DNA from: Craterostigma plantagineum
Taxonomy: Eukaryota > Streptophyta > Magnoliopsida > Lamiales > Linderniaceae
Length of the DNA: 64,000 bases
Direction of reading: 5' to 3'
Assembly: GCA_027422505.1 (NCBI GenBank)
Contig: JAPQWV010000414.1
Span: forward strand, 486,001-550,000
Positions 24,190-34,294 of the stretch are shown here, in pieces. The notes beneath the pieces were generated by a model. It ran no database searches, had not been told where the DNA came from, and saw only the letters and a program-made list of their open reading frames with translations. The position numbers and the translations under genes were made by a program. The first letter of the stretch is position 1. Each line of letters starts with the position of its first letter.

Positions 24190-24362
24190 TATGTGAACAA
24201 ACGAAAGTAGCTGCCCAAAAAACTTTTGTTTTCTTCTTCCTGTTTTGTTGCTTTTGACAGTTGAATCAGGCGCCCACATTAGAAGAAATAAGCCACGTGA
24301 AGTTTCTTGTTTTCCCACCATTAAGGTCACATCAACAATTTTCTATGATAGGCCAGCTACTC

Positions 24363-24698
24363 TGAGCAGCCACCTTGAGCACCATAATCAAATAATTCGA
24401 CTTTTTGCTTCTTTTTTTTCAATCTCTAACGACGCCGCCATCCCCTATATCGACCCTCTCGGATATGTTGTCACATAAATCACCTTCTCCGACACGTTGA
24501 TTTTAAAGATAATTCATCATCCTATTATACATGTGTGAACGACATGACAAGATAATAAATTTTCTTTAAAATCAACTCGTCAAGAGATCGATTTAGCTGA
24601 TATTAGATCTGTGAGGGTCAACAGATGATGGCGTCGTCGTAGATTTAAAAAAGACTAAATCGATATATTGGCTTACGGTGCTCAGGGTGGTTGCTTAC
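24363..24698. mobile_element. foldback (long inverted repeat) element, about 336 bp
   Basis: Nearly the whole unit pairs with itself. The left arm begins AGCAGCCACCTTGAGCACC and the right arm, reversed, reads AAGCAACCACCCTGAGCACC. Further in, GACGCCGCCATC pairs with GATGGCGTCGTC, and GTTGATTTTAAAG pairs with CTTTAAAATCAAC. A loop of some 50 bp separates the arms. No coding sequence and no clear target duplication were found. It lies 25 bp from the copia LTR end. Confidence 0.75.
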
Positions 24699-25644
24699 AT
24701 TAATGAACACCATGTCAAATTTATATATATGTGTGTGCGCGCATGTATATACACACATCTACGGAAAACAACTTCAATTGCTTGATGCTACTATTTTGTC
24801 ATCAAATAGTAGGTAGTTAGTTATCGCTGGTTGAACAAGTCAATACCTTTTTGCTTTCTCACTTGTCAGTCTCTTGTTAGTTCCTTCCTCCGTGCGGTCT
24901 TAGCATCGAGACCGAACTTGTTAATTTCAAATCAATTCATAATTAGACAAACGTTACGATTTCGAAATTCGAAAATCAAATGGAGCTCGAGCTCGAACTT
25001 GTAAAGCTCCTCGAGCTCGACTATTTAAAAAATAGTAATACATAAAAAAAATAATAAATAATAAAATGTTGGTGCACTCTCGAGCACCGACAAGTGAACT
25101 TAAACTCGACTATAATAAGCTCGAGCCGGCTCGTCGAGCTCATGAGTCGACTCAACTTATCGTTCACACTCTAATTATTATTCTACTATTATTAGTTATT
25201 ATTATTTACGGATAATTTATTAAGGAATCTGTTTTGAGTTTCGGTACGGATCATGTGTCGTGGGAAAATCCGATAAATAATGAACGTTTAAACTACCCTC
25301 GGACTTGGATGAATCCAAATCCGTATGTTTCCGAAACGGTGACGAAACCTATATTTCAAATCGAAATCCGAAAATATTGGCAGTCTAATGGAAATACATA
25401 ACATAAAACAGATCCAGAAACAACATCTATTGTGTAGGAAGGAAAGTTTAGCCATAACCTATCTTTTTTTTTTTCTCCATATTGGCTTCACATTGTGTAG
25501 AATCATCACCATTAAGTCCACTTACAGCTCTTAATCATCACTGATTTTACTTAATTTCATTAACCAAATAAGAAAGACTGACAAGAACAGCATTAGATTG
25601 TGCAATAATAACACAACAATACACATCCAGCCACGAATCCTAAC
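24699..25644. other. intergenic, AT-rich, with old repeat fragments
   Basis: There is no gene here. A GAGCTCGAGCTCGA block near 24981-25020 and its partial inverse near 25120-25150 look like the remains of a small inverted-repeat element. A TATATATGTGTGTG run lies near 24722. Confidence 0.4.
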
Positions 25645-26373
25645 TAGGGTTGCAAATGAATCGAATTTTTTTGTTCGATTCGAAATTCGATTCGAAATTT
25701 AAGATTCGGATTCGAAATATTAGAATATCAAATCCGAATAAGAATATTTTTTTCGATTCGAATAATTTTTTTAGAATATTCGATTCGAATAATATAATAT
25801 ATATTATATAATACATACTATAAATACTTGTAGTTAAACTAACATATTAATATCACTTAAAGAGACATTATCACTTGATAGATCATTATTACAAGATCAC
25901 ATATCATTATTTTTTCCTTTACTACGCCGCAAATCATATATTTCATTATAATTAATCAATTTCTTGTTATTCTACAGATAGAAGAAGAATTGGTTGATGT
26001 GGTATTGCATGGGTGATGATCAAAGTAAGCTAAGAAAAACAATTATATTTGGAATTTATCGATGGAAGATTTTTTTGTGCTTTAGGTATTGGATAACCTA
26101 ATGATATGTTTCAGTATGTTTTCTTTTATGGCGTAATCGCATTTTTTCTCCACTACGTATTTTTTTACGTTATTTGTTTTCTTAAAACAGGTTTTCTGAA
26201 GAAAAATTTTATTCGTATCCGAATATTCGCAAATATATTCGAATATATTATCAAATAGAATATGAATCAATTTTAGTATTCGAATAATAAAAGAATATGA
26301 ATATGAATATTCGAAAAATAAAAGAATACAAATAGAATATGGTGGTATTCGACTCGATTCGCTCGCAACCCTA
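25645..26373. mobile_element. hAT-type MITE (729 bp) with exact 8-bp target duplication
   Basis: The ends are inverted: TAGGGTTGC on the left and GCAACCCTA on the right, continuing imperfectly with GAATCGA. ATCCTAAC is repeated exactly on both sides (25637-25644 and 26374-26381), the 8-bp duplication typical of hAT transposition. The inside is AT-rich with many TTCGATTCGAAT-like runs and no transposase. It sits 63 bp from the stop codon of the S31 gene, so it may lie in or near that gene's 3' UTR. Confidence 0.88.
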
Positions 26374-26436
26374 ATCCTAACAAAGAGTGAACAAACCAAC
26401 CATTCGATATTTATATCCATCACATCAACGAAAAGA

Positions 26437-26715
26437 TCAAATGAGCTTGAAAGGTAAAGGCCAAGGAGTAGACCTAGGAATCTCGATCTTATCCTTGATG
26501 CTCTCGATCTTCTTCTCCATCTTCGGTCGGCTGTTGCCGTACGATCCTTTGAACCGTTTGCCCCTCTTCGTCCTCTTATCGCCTCGACCACAAGTCGCCC
26601 ACGCCGGCGCTTCCGACGACGACATCGACGGCGCGAGCGATGAAAAGGCGAGCCTCTGCTCGATGCTCGCAGCTAATCTACGCGCTAGCACAGTGCAAGT
26701 CTGATTGATCGCCAT
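26437..26715 (-). CDS. mitochondrial small-subunit ribosomal protein bTHX/S31
   Basis: Single exon of 92 residues from the ATG at 26715. The N-terminus is rich in Arg, Ala and Ser with almost no acids, as in a mitochondrial presequence. The C-terminal half (GRGDKRTKRGKRFKGSYGN, then a segment ending STPWPLPFKLI) is the plant S31/THX family signature: a short basic protein of the ribosomal small subunit. The frame is intact. It lies 302 bp downstream of the UFD1 stop codon, on the same strand. The assignment to mitochondria over plastid rests on the family match and presequence. Confidence 0.88.
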   Translation of the reverse strand: MAINQTCTVLARRLAASIEQRLAFSSLAPSMSSSEAPAWATCGRGDKRTKRGKRFKGSYGNSRPKMEKKIESIKDKIEIPRSTPWPLPFKLI

Positions 26716-27017
26716 TTTCAGCTGCAGACAGAGAGAAATCAACCGAGTAGCGTAATCTTTCTCAACTGTTCTTTTTTGATCCGTGAAGCCCTAGCCTAAA
26801 ACTTAACGCTGCTGTGAAAAGTATCCGTTCTATTTGCAAAGAAGGGCTCCTCATAAAACTTATTTGCAAACTCGTACCCAATCTTAGTAAAAATCAACAA
26901 ATGTTCGATGCATAAACTCCTTATAGTACTCCAATCCAAACCATTTCAATAAAATTCAGACCAAGAACCCAAGTTATAAGGGGTGGAGAATAACACCAAC
27001 CATCTTTTACAAACAAA

Positions 27018-29003
27018 TCAACCCCTCAAAGAGTATTTCTTCCCAGTAAAGGCCTGAAATTTCGGCTCCTCCTCCTTAGGAGGAGGCGGCGGCTCTTTCT
27101 TACCCTCCTTCGGCGTAACCTTTTGCGTCCCCGGAGTTCGATCTACATTAGAACCAAAGACGAGTTTACCCTTAGTGCCTTGCGAGCCCGACGCTGAGGC
27201 GGGCCCACCACTCGGACCCTTCTCTTTGGGCATAGGCGACGAAGATATCGGCTGCGGCTGAGGCTGAGCCGCCGAGGGCTTACCATCCAAGCGCCTCGCC
27301 GAGCCAGTGAATGGGTTGAACTTCGGCTCTTCCTCAGTTTGATGTTCTGCAATAGAAAAGTTGATAGATAGTTGAAAATAGAAACCCATGGGATTCATTT
27401 ATACGAAGGGTAAGGAATCATCAAACCTTCGACTTGTGCCTTGCCTTTGGAGAGGGACGGGGCGGGTTTTTCGGGCTCTACGTAGTCGAGGGGAGGGGCA
27501 AAGTCCACTTCGCAGTCAGTTTCTATGATGCTTATCGCATGGGAAGGCTTTGACTCGACGATATCGATGTAGTACTTCTTGTTGTTATAAGCGACCATGA
27601 TGCTGTCGCCAGTGGTTAGGCAAGAGAAGTTCCTCAGCGTAGTTTCCAATCTGCACAATAATTGATTATTTCTCGACTGTGTAATATTTTCATTTGATGA
27701 TGAGAGGTCACTCACATGGCTTTGGGGTTAGATATGTCGAGGAAGTCCTTGGTGTGAGGTTGCAACTTAACGTACGTACCCTTGGGAAGGGTAACGTTCT
27801 TGACTTTCACAAAGTCTCCTTCTCGTAAAAGTAGATTCTCCATCATCTGAATGGTAATAGAAGTTTAACGGAAAGTCGTATAGGCGATACTTTCGAAATT
27901 GAAAATAGGCATGCGTACCCAATAAGGCATATATATCATGCCTTCTTCGGCAATGAACTCTAGAACACCGCAGTGGGAGAGGCGCTCCGTGGTGGTGTTT
28001 CGTAGCTCAAACAGCATAGGATAATCGATGTGAAGCGAGGCTGTAAGCGTGAAGAAAGAGCATATGAAACTATAATGTTGTTAGAAAAATGATCATGCAA
28101 GAACTAGATAATGAGCAAGGAGGAAGAGTGACTAACCAAGACGATCAAGAGCTGAAGGAGGCATGATAACTGCAAAAAAAACAAAGTTAAGTGAAGAAAG
28201 TCGAGCATCAGGCAATAGCTAACACGGAGTTAACCGCAAAAACATACGGAAAGTTAGATGGTTTTTAACCTTTATCACCGTTTTCTATCTGTGCCTGCAA
28301 ATCACAAAAATGAACAATATAAAAACCCAATCGTATGGCAAAAAAAAAAAAGAAGTTAGACATCAAATGTTATTAGGAGAAGAAATGGCTTAAGTTATTC
28401 GATCACTACTCTAATATTTCTGATAAAACCACATACAACATAAAAAGAAGACGTTCGAACCTTGTCAATGAACGACGCTGGATAGCATCGATAAGTCTGC
28501 TCAAATGATGCTCCATGGTATCTGTACCCATCGAAAAACTGAAAAAACATATGCATATGAAAGATATTTACGATCGACTTCATCAAGTACGTTCGATAAT
28601 TAGCTAATGGCCATCTCGACGTTCAGAAAAATAAGAAGAAAATTCACATGTCACATGCCCAGGAAAATAATGAACCAGTAAACTCAGTAAACATCCAATC
28701 CGAAAAGATATCCCTCCATTAAAACAACCCAGGGGAACATTAAAATTAGTTCCCAAGACTAACCATCGCGTCTCAAACGGTTTCTTGAAACATGAAAAAA
28801 GGCAGTACATAGCTAACATCTATTTCTCTTCAAACTACAACGATCGCCTTAATTCAATATTAATCGTCATAGAACATCAAAACTCAACGTTCCGAGTAGG
28901 AAAAGCACATCCATGAGGTTCAAACCGCAGCAAAGAGCCGATCAAACAAAAATCCCTAAACTTCATCATAACAAAGCTAAGAATCGAGATCAAAACTTAC
29001 CAT
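27018..29003 (-). CDS. UFD1: UFD1, Cdc48 cofactor for ubiquitinated substrates
   Basis: Eight exons join in frame to 314 residues: 29003-29001 (the ATG only), 28538-28461, 28294-28270, 28169-28137, 28040-27919, 27846-27716, 27650-27427, 27346-27018. All introns are GT-AG. The N-terminal UFD1 double-psi barrel runs from [10 protein letters not shown] to about residue 185 and includes the conserved [20 protein letters not shown] and [12 protein letters not shown]. The C-terminal tail is Pro/Ser/Lys-rich and holds two related blocks, [13 protein letters not shown] and [13 protein letters not shown], which resemble SHP boxes that bind the Cdc48 N-domain. The protein acts with NPL4 and CDC48 in extracting ubiquitinated proteins, including at the ER. 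Length matches the plant family (about 315-320). No damage was seen. Confidence 0.95.
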
Positions 29004-29522
29004 GTTCTCCAAAAACTTGTAACCGACTCGATTATCCTCCTAGCCAAGAGTAAAACCAGGATGAATATTTTACTTCAATTCAATCGACCGAGGATACAAA
29101 AACAACATGAATCTTGAGGAGATAAAAAGGTCCTCGAAAACGCTCAAGTCTTGAACAGAATTAATCGGAAGGATAAAGTACCGGCAGCAGCAGAAAAGCC
29201 CAAACCAAGATAATCGTTGATCTTGATTCTAGTCGTAGATAATTGAGAAAACTTGCCCAAGGGGATACTCAGTCTTGAACAGAATCTTATTATGCACCGA
29301 ACTTTTAGGGGCTTTTTTTAATTAGGCCTTAATAGCCTAATATTATGAGCGTAAGGCCCATTTTAAATTGCCCAATATGATTGCGTTCATATATGGGCTT
29401 TTTCGGCGTTCAACAAAATTAACTTCAAATGAAACTATAAATTAAAACATTGGTATGATACTCAGATGTTCAATACCGAATTCTTTATTTTATTACCATG
29501 GAAAATTTAATGATTCAATGCA
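29004..29522 (-). promoter_or_regulatory. 5' leader and promoter region of UFD1
   Basis: The first exon runs into an untranslated leader upstream of the ATG. Further up, at about 29354-29402, AGGCCCATT and ATGGGCTTT elements occur, the TGGGCY (site II) type common in constitutive plant promoters. The promoter is bounded by the Mutator-like element at 29532. Confidence 0.45.
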
Positions 29523-29611
29523 TTGATTGGCGGTATTTTTAATTAAATAAACCAAAAAAAAATAAACATTAACCAAATAAACCAGAAATAGAAAGTATTA
29601 ATAAAATAAGG

Positions 29612-29758
29612 ATACTCGTCATCCTAGTTGACGAGTTATTTAATTCGTCATCCTAGATGACGAGTTAACTTGCCAGGCTGGCGGACTTATGAGGTGGCGT
29701 AATTCGTCATCTAGGATGACGAGATACTAATAACTCGTCATCTGAGATGACGAGTTAG
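29612..29758. repeat. subterminal palindrome array, left end of the MULE
   Basis: Four copies of a roughly 26-bp palindrome of the form AACTCGTCATCC-(T/C)AG-ATGACGAGTTA. Each can fold into a hairpin of about 11 bp. Copies differ by one to three bases, often with the change matched in the other arm. Confidence 0.85.
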
Positions 29759-29779
29759 ATCTGTAATTTAAAACCCTAC

Positions 29780-30240
29780 ATGACGCCGCGCCGCTCTGGA
29801 TTGTGACGAATCACGACGACGAAGACGAAGCCCGACGAAGAAGACGAACCGCCGCAGTCCGCTGCCTCCTCCCTTGCCTGCACGCGGCCGCCCCACCCAC
29901 GAAGAAGACGAACCGCCGCACGTCCCTGGCCCGCGCGATCCCTTGCCCCGACGCAGTCCGCCGCCACCGCCTCTGCCGTCGCCGCACCGTGACCCGCCGC
30001 CGCCCAGCCACCCGACGCCCTGCTGCGAGCACCCTCCGCCGCCTGCGACCCGCCGCCGCCCCACGTAGCTTGCCCGGGCGAGCCTCCGCCCTTTGGCCCG
30101 ATCCGCCACGGCCACCGGCTCCACCGTCGCACCGCCGTGAGCCGGCGCCCCGCAGGCCGCTGCACCGCTGCCCAGCCGTGACCCGACGCCCCGCTCTGAC
30201 CCGCCGCCGCCTCGACGACGTACTACGCCGGTTTACGTGA
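29780..30240. other. GC-rich block inside the MULE
   Basis: An abrupt, very GC-rich stretch (CCGCC and GACGCC runs) lies in an AT-rich element. Open frames exist on both strands but encode only low-complexity Arg/Pro or Gly/Arg sequence. GACGAAGAAGACGAACCGCC-like sequence occurs twice (about 29836 and 29899). It could be acquired host DNA or the leader of the mobile-domain gene. Confidence 0.5.
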
Positions 30241-30321
30241 GGTGAGCGACGCGTGACGATACGAAATTATCGAATGCTAATTTTTTTTTGATTTGTTTGG
30301 TTTCGTTTCTTTGAATGTAGA

Positions 30322-31290
30322 ATGGATTTGGATGCTTCTTACGGGCCTATTGATAGTTCGGTGTTGACAATGCAGTCAAATCACCGTAGTAGGGACTTAT
30401 TATTAGATGCGAGTACGATAGATAGTACTATCAAATGTAGGTCGTTAGAAAATGTAGTGTGGGGTACTAGAGAAGCACCGAATATCTACACGGTCGCTTA
30501 TTAGAAAAGTTGAACGATATGAGTTTATACAGCGTCTACAGCTGTATGTCGCAGAGGGTTGACCCTCATTTGATTACAGCATTGGTAGAGCGTTGGAGGA
30601 AGGAGACCCATACGTTTCATTTTTTTGTTGGGGAGGCGACCGTCACTTTACAGGATGTAGGTATTTTGTGGGGTTTGCCTGTAGATGGTAGTTGTGTCTT
30701 CGGTGTGATCGTTTCGAGAACGGTCACACAGTGGATGGACGAGTGTGAGCGGTTGCTAGGTTTTAGGCCGCCTGCTGATAAGATTAGGGGATCATCGCTA
30801 TCGATGAAGTCGTTAGCAAGTTGGTTATTGGCTCATCCGATTACGGATGATAGTGACGAAGAAGAGGTCGAGTGGTCAGCACGAGGTTATGCGATGCTTC
30901 TCTTCGGTGCCGTGATGTTCCCCGATTGTAGTGCCAGCACCGTATCTTTGACTTACCTTCAGCTGTTGGAGGATATTGAGGAGGTGAAGACATTTAGTTG
31001 GGGTAGTGCGGTGCTGGCATTTCTATACAGAGAACTGTGTTCGGCATGCGAGCCGAAAAAGCTAAATATAGGCGGACCCCTACGGCTGTTGCAGGTAATT
31101 ATATAGCATGCTGATAAAATTTATAGTTATTTTAAACATTTATTTATCATAAGGGATTTGTTTTAGGCATGGGCATATATGAGGATTTTGCCATTTCAGC
31201 CAGTACGGGGTGATTATCGCCTCGTGATGGAGCCCCGAATAGTCGACGGGATAGTCTTACCGGCCCCGCCACATGCTGCGAGGTATGATC
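30322..31290 (+). pseudogene. plant mobile domain (MAIN-like) gene, 3'-truncated
   Basis: The start MDLDASYGPIDSSVLTMQS is typical of plant mobile domain (PMD) proteins. The reading continues after a frameshift near 30478 (..GTREAPNI, then HGRLLEKLNDMSLYS) through ERWRKETHTFHF and ATVTLQDVGILWGLPVDG, the PMD core. A GT-AG intron (31095-31166) leads to AWAYMRILPFQPVRGDYRL. The protein then ends short: past about 31290 the plus strand is the antisense of the transposase. PMD genes are known both as silencing factors (MAIN, MAIL1) and as passengers in MULEs. This copy is not expected to make a full product. Confidence 0.8.
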
Positions 31291-33200
31291 GTTCTTCTTA
31301 TGGCTACGAATTTTTTTTCATTCGTAATCTGAGCCATGACGCGATCGAATTTATCCATTGTTGGCGCAGTACGGGCTCTGTGACACAGATCCTTCAACTG
31401 TTGGTCCTTGAATTTTTTGTAGAAGTTTGACTTTACATGGCGAAGACAGAAGTGATGCACTCCATTTGGTGGACGAAAAAAATCAGTGGCTTCTACTGTT
31501 CCCGTAAGACCTGTACACACCATATATGCCACTAATCGTAAATGATATTACAAAAATAACGAGTAAATTACACTATTAACATTAAATACCTGGATGACGA
31601 TCCGAAATAAGGCAAACCGATTGATTCTCTAGAACATATATGTTCAAATTAGTAAGGAACCAAGTCCATGAGTGTGTACTTTCTTCCGTGACAATGGCAA
31701 ACGCCAGGGGAAAGACGTTTTGGTTGGCGTCCAGCGACGTAGCAATCAGTAATTTGTGTTTATATTTGGAGTATAAATGCGTACCATCGACACAAACAAC
31801 TTTTCGACAATGTTTGAAGCCATCGATGCTCGGTTTAAAATCCCAAAAGACATACCCGTGCACGAAGTGTCCAGGTCTCCCTGTCTCCAGATTCAGCCAC
31901 CGCACGATTGTCCCTGGATTGTAACGCTGCAACGCCTTCATAAATATTGGGAGTTTGGTAACAGACTCTTCCCAAGTACCGTAAACATTTCCATAGCTCT
32001 TTTCAGACCATGCCATGCTTGAATATACGAGATGTCGTAGCCATATTTATCTTTCACGAGATGTTGGACGTTCTTGGGTAGGAACTGCGGATCGATTCTC
32101 ACGGTTCCAACCAACAAATCAGCAATAAAATTTCGAGAGATGTTACGGTGTGTGCTAGCCAGTTCAGTCATATAGCAAGTGTGCGGTCCTTCAAATTTTG
32201 TAATAGACCAGTAACCTTTTTTTGGCTTGAATGATGCCCTCAGTCTCCAAGGGCAATCAGTCGTGTGATCACATTGAACACTCCAACGTGTACTGCTACT
32301 CTCATTGACGTTATACTCGCGTCTAGCAACCCTGATCGAAAAATCGTCGACGGCACGTTGTAGATGTTTTTTAGTTTGAAAAATCATACCTCGACAAAAT
32401 GTAGGGTTATCTCTGTCGTAGAACTCCCCGTAACCACCGTAGTCGTCACCAACAGTAGGTGGCATTTGGTACGTTTGGAAAAATGGGACGGATTGAAACA
32501 TCATAGGAGCAGCAGGTTCCAGCGGAGTGGTATCATCTGGGCCATCGTCGTCGTTGTTCTCGTCGTCGTCGTTGGGATCGGGTAACTCGGCCAGTGGATC
32601 CTCATCGTCTGCTTCGGAATCACTAACATCAACGTCTTCCTCAGGTTCAGACACGAAAGCTGGCACGGGTTCTGAAATGGGTTCTGGCATATCGAATGGA
32701 ACACCAAGCGCCGGCATCTCCAGAGAAACATTGCTGAACCCTGCCGTAACTGAGGCAATGTCGGGAAAATCCGGACATGTATAACTGGAAGAACCAACTT
32801 CAAACGCAGGAAACTCGCATCGCTCCTCAAAAGTGCGATGAGGCGCTTCGTTCAAATCAAAGTTTGAATTTCCAACCGCTTCAACAAAAACTTCAAGACA
32901 ATCGTTCTCCGAATCGGGATGTATGAAAAATTGTAAGTCGTTGTCGTTGGAGATTTGGAGTAGCTGATGAAAGTGGCGGGAATGTTGAAAATATTCATTT
33001 TTCACGTAGACAACGAACGAACAACGACTACTATCAGCACCCGTAACTTCGAACAACAACGATATAAACTCGGAAAAATTGGTATTGCGACGAATTCGCC
33101 TATATGCAATAGGACGAATACTATATTTTACGGTGGAATCAGATGGGTGAATTATTTCACCGCCGAAATAAACTATAACTTGTACACGACTCGACACCAT
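31290..33200 (-). pseudogene. MuDR/MULE transposase, frameshifted and lacking its C-terminus
   Basis: From the ATG at 33200 come a MULE N-terminal region, an acidic linker, the zinc-binding MuDR domain (FCRGMIFQTKKHLQRAVDDF, then CPWRLRA), and the transposase core with VCVDGTHLYSKYKHKLL and LISDRHPG, which carry the first two catalytic acids. A frameshift occurs near 31990 (MEMFTVLG against GNVYGTWEES). An intron starts at about 31595 (GTATTT) and the next exon (..NGVHHFCLRHVKSNFYKKF) runs to about 31300. The catalytic Glu region and the C-terminal zinc knuckle are missing, being replaced by the convergent PMD gene. Confidence 0.85.
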
Positions 33201-33270
33201 TGTGTAAATATGTTGTATGTTAGAATGATATGGAAATATGAGAGGAGGGGGGTGGTATTTATAGAGACAT

Positions 33271-33590
33271 AACTCGTCACCCCAAATGACGAACTAAGTA
33301 ATTATTTCCCACTAATGTAATTCGTCATCCCAGATGACGAATTATTATAATTATTCCCGACCACCCTGCATGCGCATGCAGCGTGTCGGACGGAAATAAT
33401 TGAAGTAATTCGTCCTCCCAGACGACGAATTACGTAATTCGTCATACCAGTCGACGAGTTACGGAAAAGCACTGTGCACAGGTCACTTGACCAGCCACGT
33501 CGGGTCAGTCGGGTCAGTGGGCCAGCTAGATAGTAAATCGTATTCCTGGATGACGAGTTACATAACTCGTCATCCCAGATGACGAAATTC
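33271..33590. repeat. subterminal palindrome array, right end of the MULE
   Basis: Six copies of the same type of palindrome as on the left, e.g. AATTCGTCATCCCAGATGACG and its variants with compensating changes (CGTCCTCCCAGACGACG). A separate perfect palindrome TGCATGCGCATGCA lies between copies near 33367. Confidence 0.85.
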
Positions 33591-33678
33591 TCTATTTAAT
33601 TAATGCTTTTTATTTCTGGTTTATTTTGTTAATGGTTAGTTTTTTTTTGTTTATTTAATTAAAAAAACCTTGATTGGC

Positions 33679-34294
33679 CACATTGCTATTATTACTCATT
33701 TCCAATTCCACGCATTCGCCTTTTAACTTCATCCACAAGCTGACGGCCATGTTGAGAATGAGTTCATCCATAGAAAAACACAGAAGCACACTTTCTAGCT
33801 ATGTACTTTTTTCTTGGATTTATTTTCATTGCAATTCAAAAGATTGCATATAGTTAGGTGGCCTTTTGTATCCCTTGATTCTTTGATTCTTGATGAACCG
33901 AAAGGGTGCTTATTGAAATGTACTTTTGCTTAAAATTAATAAGTACCACTCATTTTTATTCAGTCTAATTTTAAAGTTAGTGGGTTAATCATAAGAAGAC
34001 CATGCAACACTGTTTTTATTTGAATGAACTTAATCCAAGTGGTGTACATGAATACAAAATATTGCGCAAACTTGTAAGAATTGACTAGAGATTCCTGGTT
34101 TCCGCATTTCAAGGACCTTCACGCCTTCAACGACAATCTAAGGTCGTTTTAATTATAAAATTAAGAGCGCCCTATTATAACAACATAAGTACCAGATTCC
34201 AAAATAAAAAATAATAGAAGCAAGCAGAATATTAACATGACTGAGAATCATAGCCGTATCAACAGATCGAAAACAAAATATTATTTAATCTTTA
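33679..34294. other. intergenic, nothing recognised
   Basis: AT-rich sequence between the MULE and the next MITE. No open frame with a recognisable product, RNA gene or repeat was seen. Confidence 0.6.

Larger units (their letters stand above)
13829..24337 (-). mobile_element. Ty1/copia element, Tork/Tnt1-like, with a gypsy element inside its 5' LTR
   Basis: Two LTRs flank a gag-pol region on the minus strand: 3' LTR at 13829-14344, 5' LTR at 18444-18819 plus 24195-24337. The primer binding site and a purine tract (AAGGTGGAGATT on the minus strand, next to 14345) are in place. On the plus strand the LTR ends are TGTTAGG and ATCAACA. The flanking 5-mers are GTTTT (13824-13828) and ATTTT (24338-24342), an imperfect target duplication. 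Without the nested gypsy element and its duplication the length is about 5.1 kb. Confidence 0.93.
18444..24337 (-). repeat. 5' LTR of the Tork-like element, split by a gypsy insertion
   Basis: The two parts are 18444-18819 and 24195-24337, and together they give a 519-bp LTR that matches 13829-14344 end to end. The break falls in U3, and the repeated TATGT (18815-18819 and 24190-24194) is the target duplication of the inserted gypsy element. Confidence 0.92.
29532..33669. mobile_element. Mutator-like element (4138 bp) with exact 9-bp target duplication
   Basis: TTGATTGGC is repeated exactly at 29523-29531 and 33670-33678. The ends are inverted repeats of about 75 bp (29532-29605 and 33594-33669): GGTATTTTTAATTAAATAAA against GGTTTTTTTAATTAAATAAA. 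A 9-bp duplication with long terminal inverted repeats defines a MULE. Inside are palindrome arrays at both ends, a GC-rich block, a plant-mobile-domain gene (plus strand) and a MuDR-type transposase gene (minus strand), which converge near 31300. Both genes are damaged. Confidence 0.94.

Noticed and set aside
29803..30240. 145-residue Arg/Pro-rich frame as a gene
   Set aside because: It is low-complexity reading of a GC-rich block with equally open frames on the other strand and no family resemblance.
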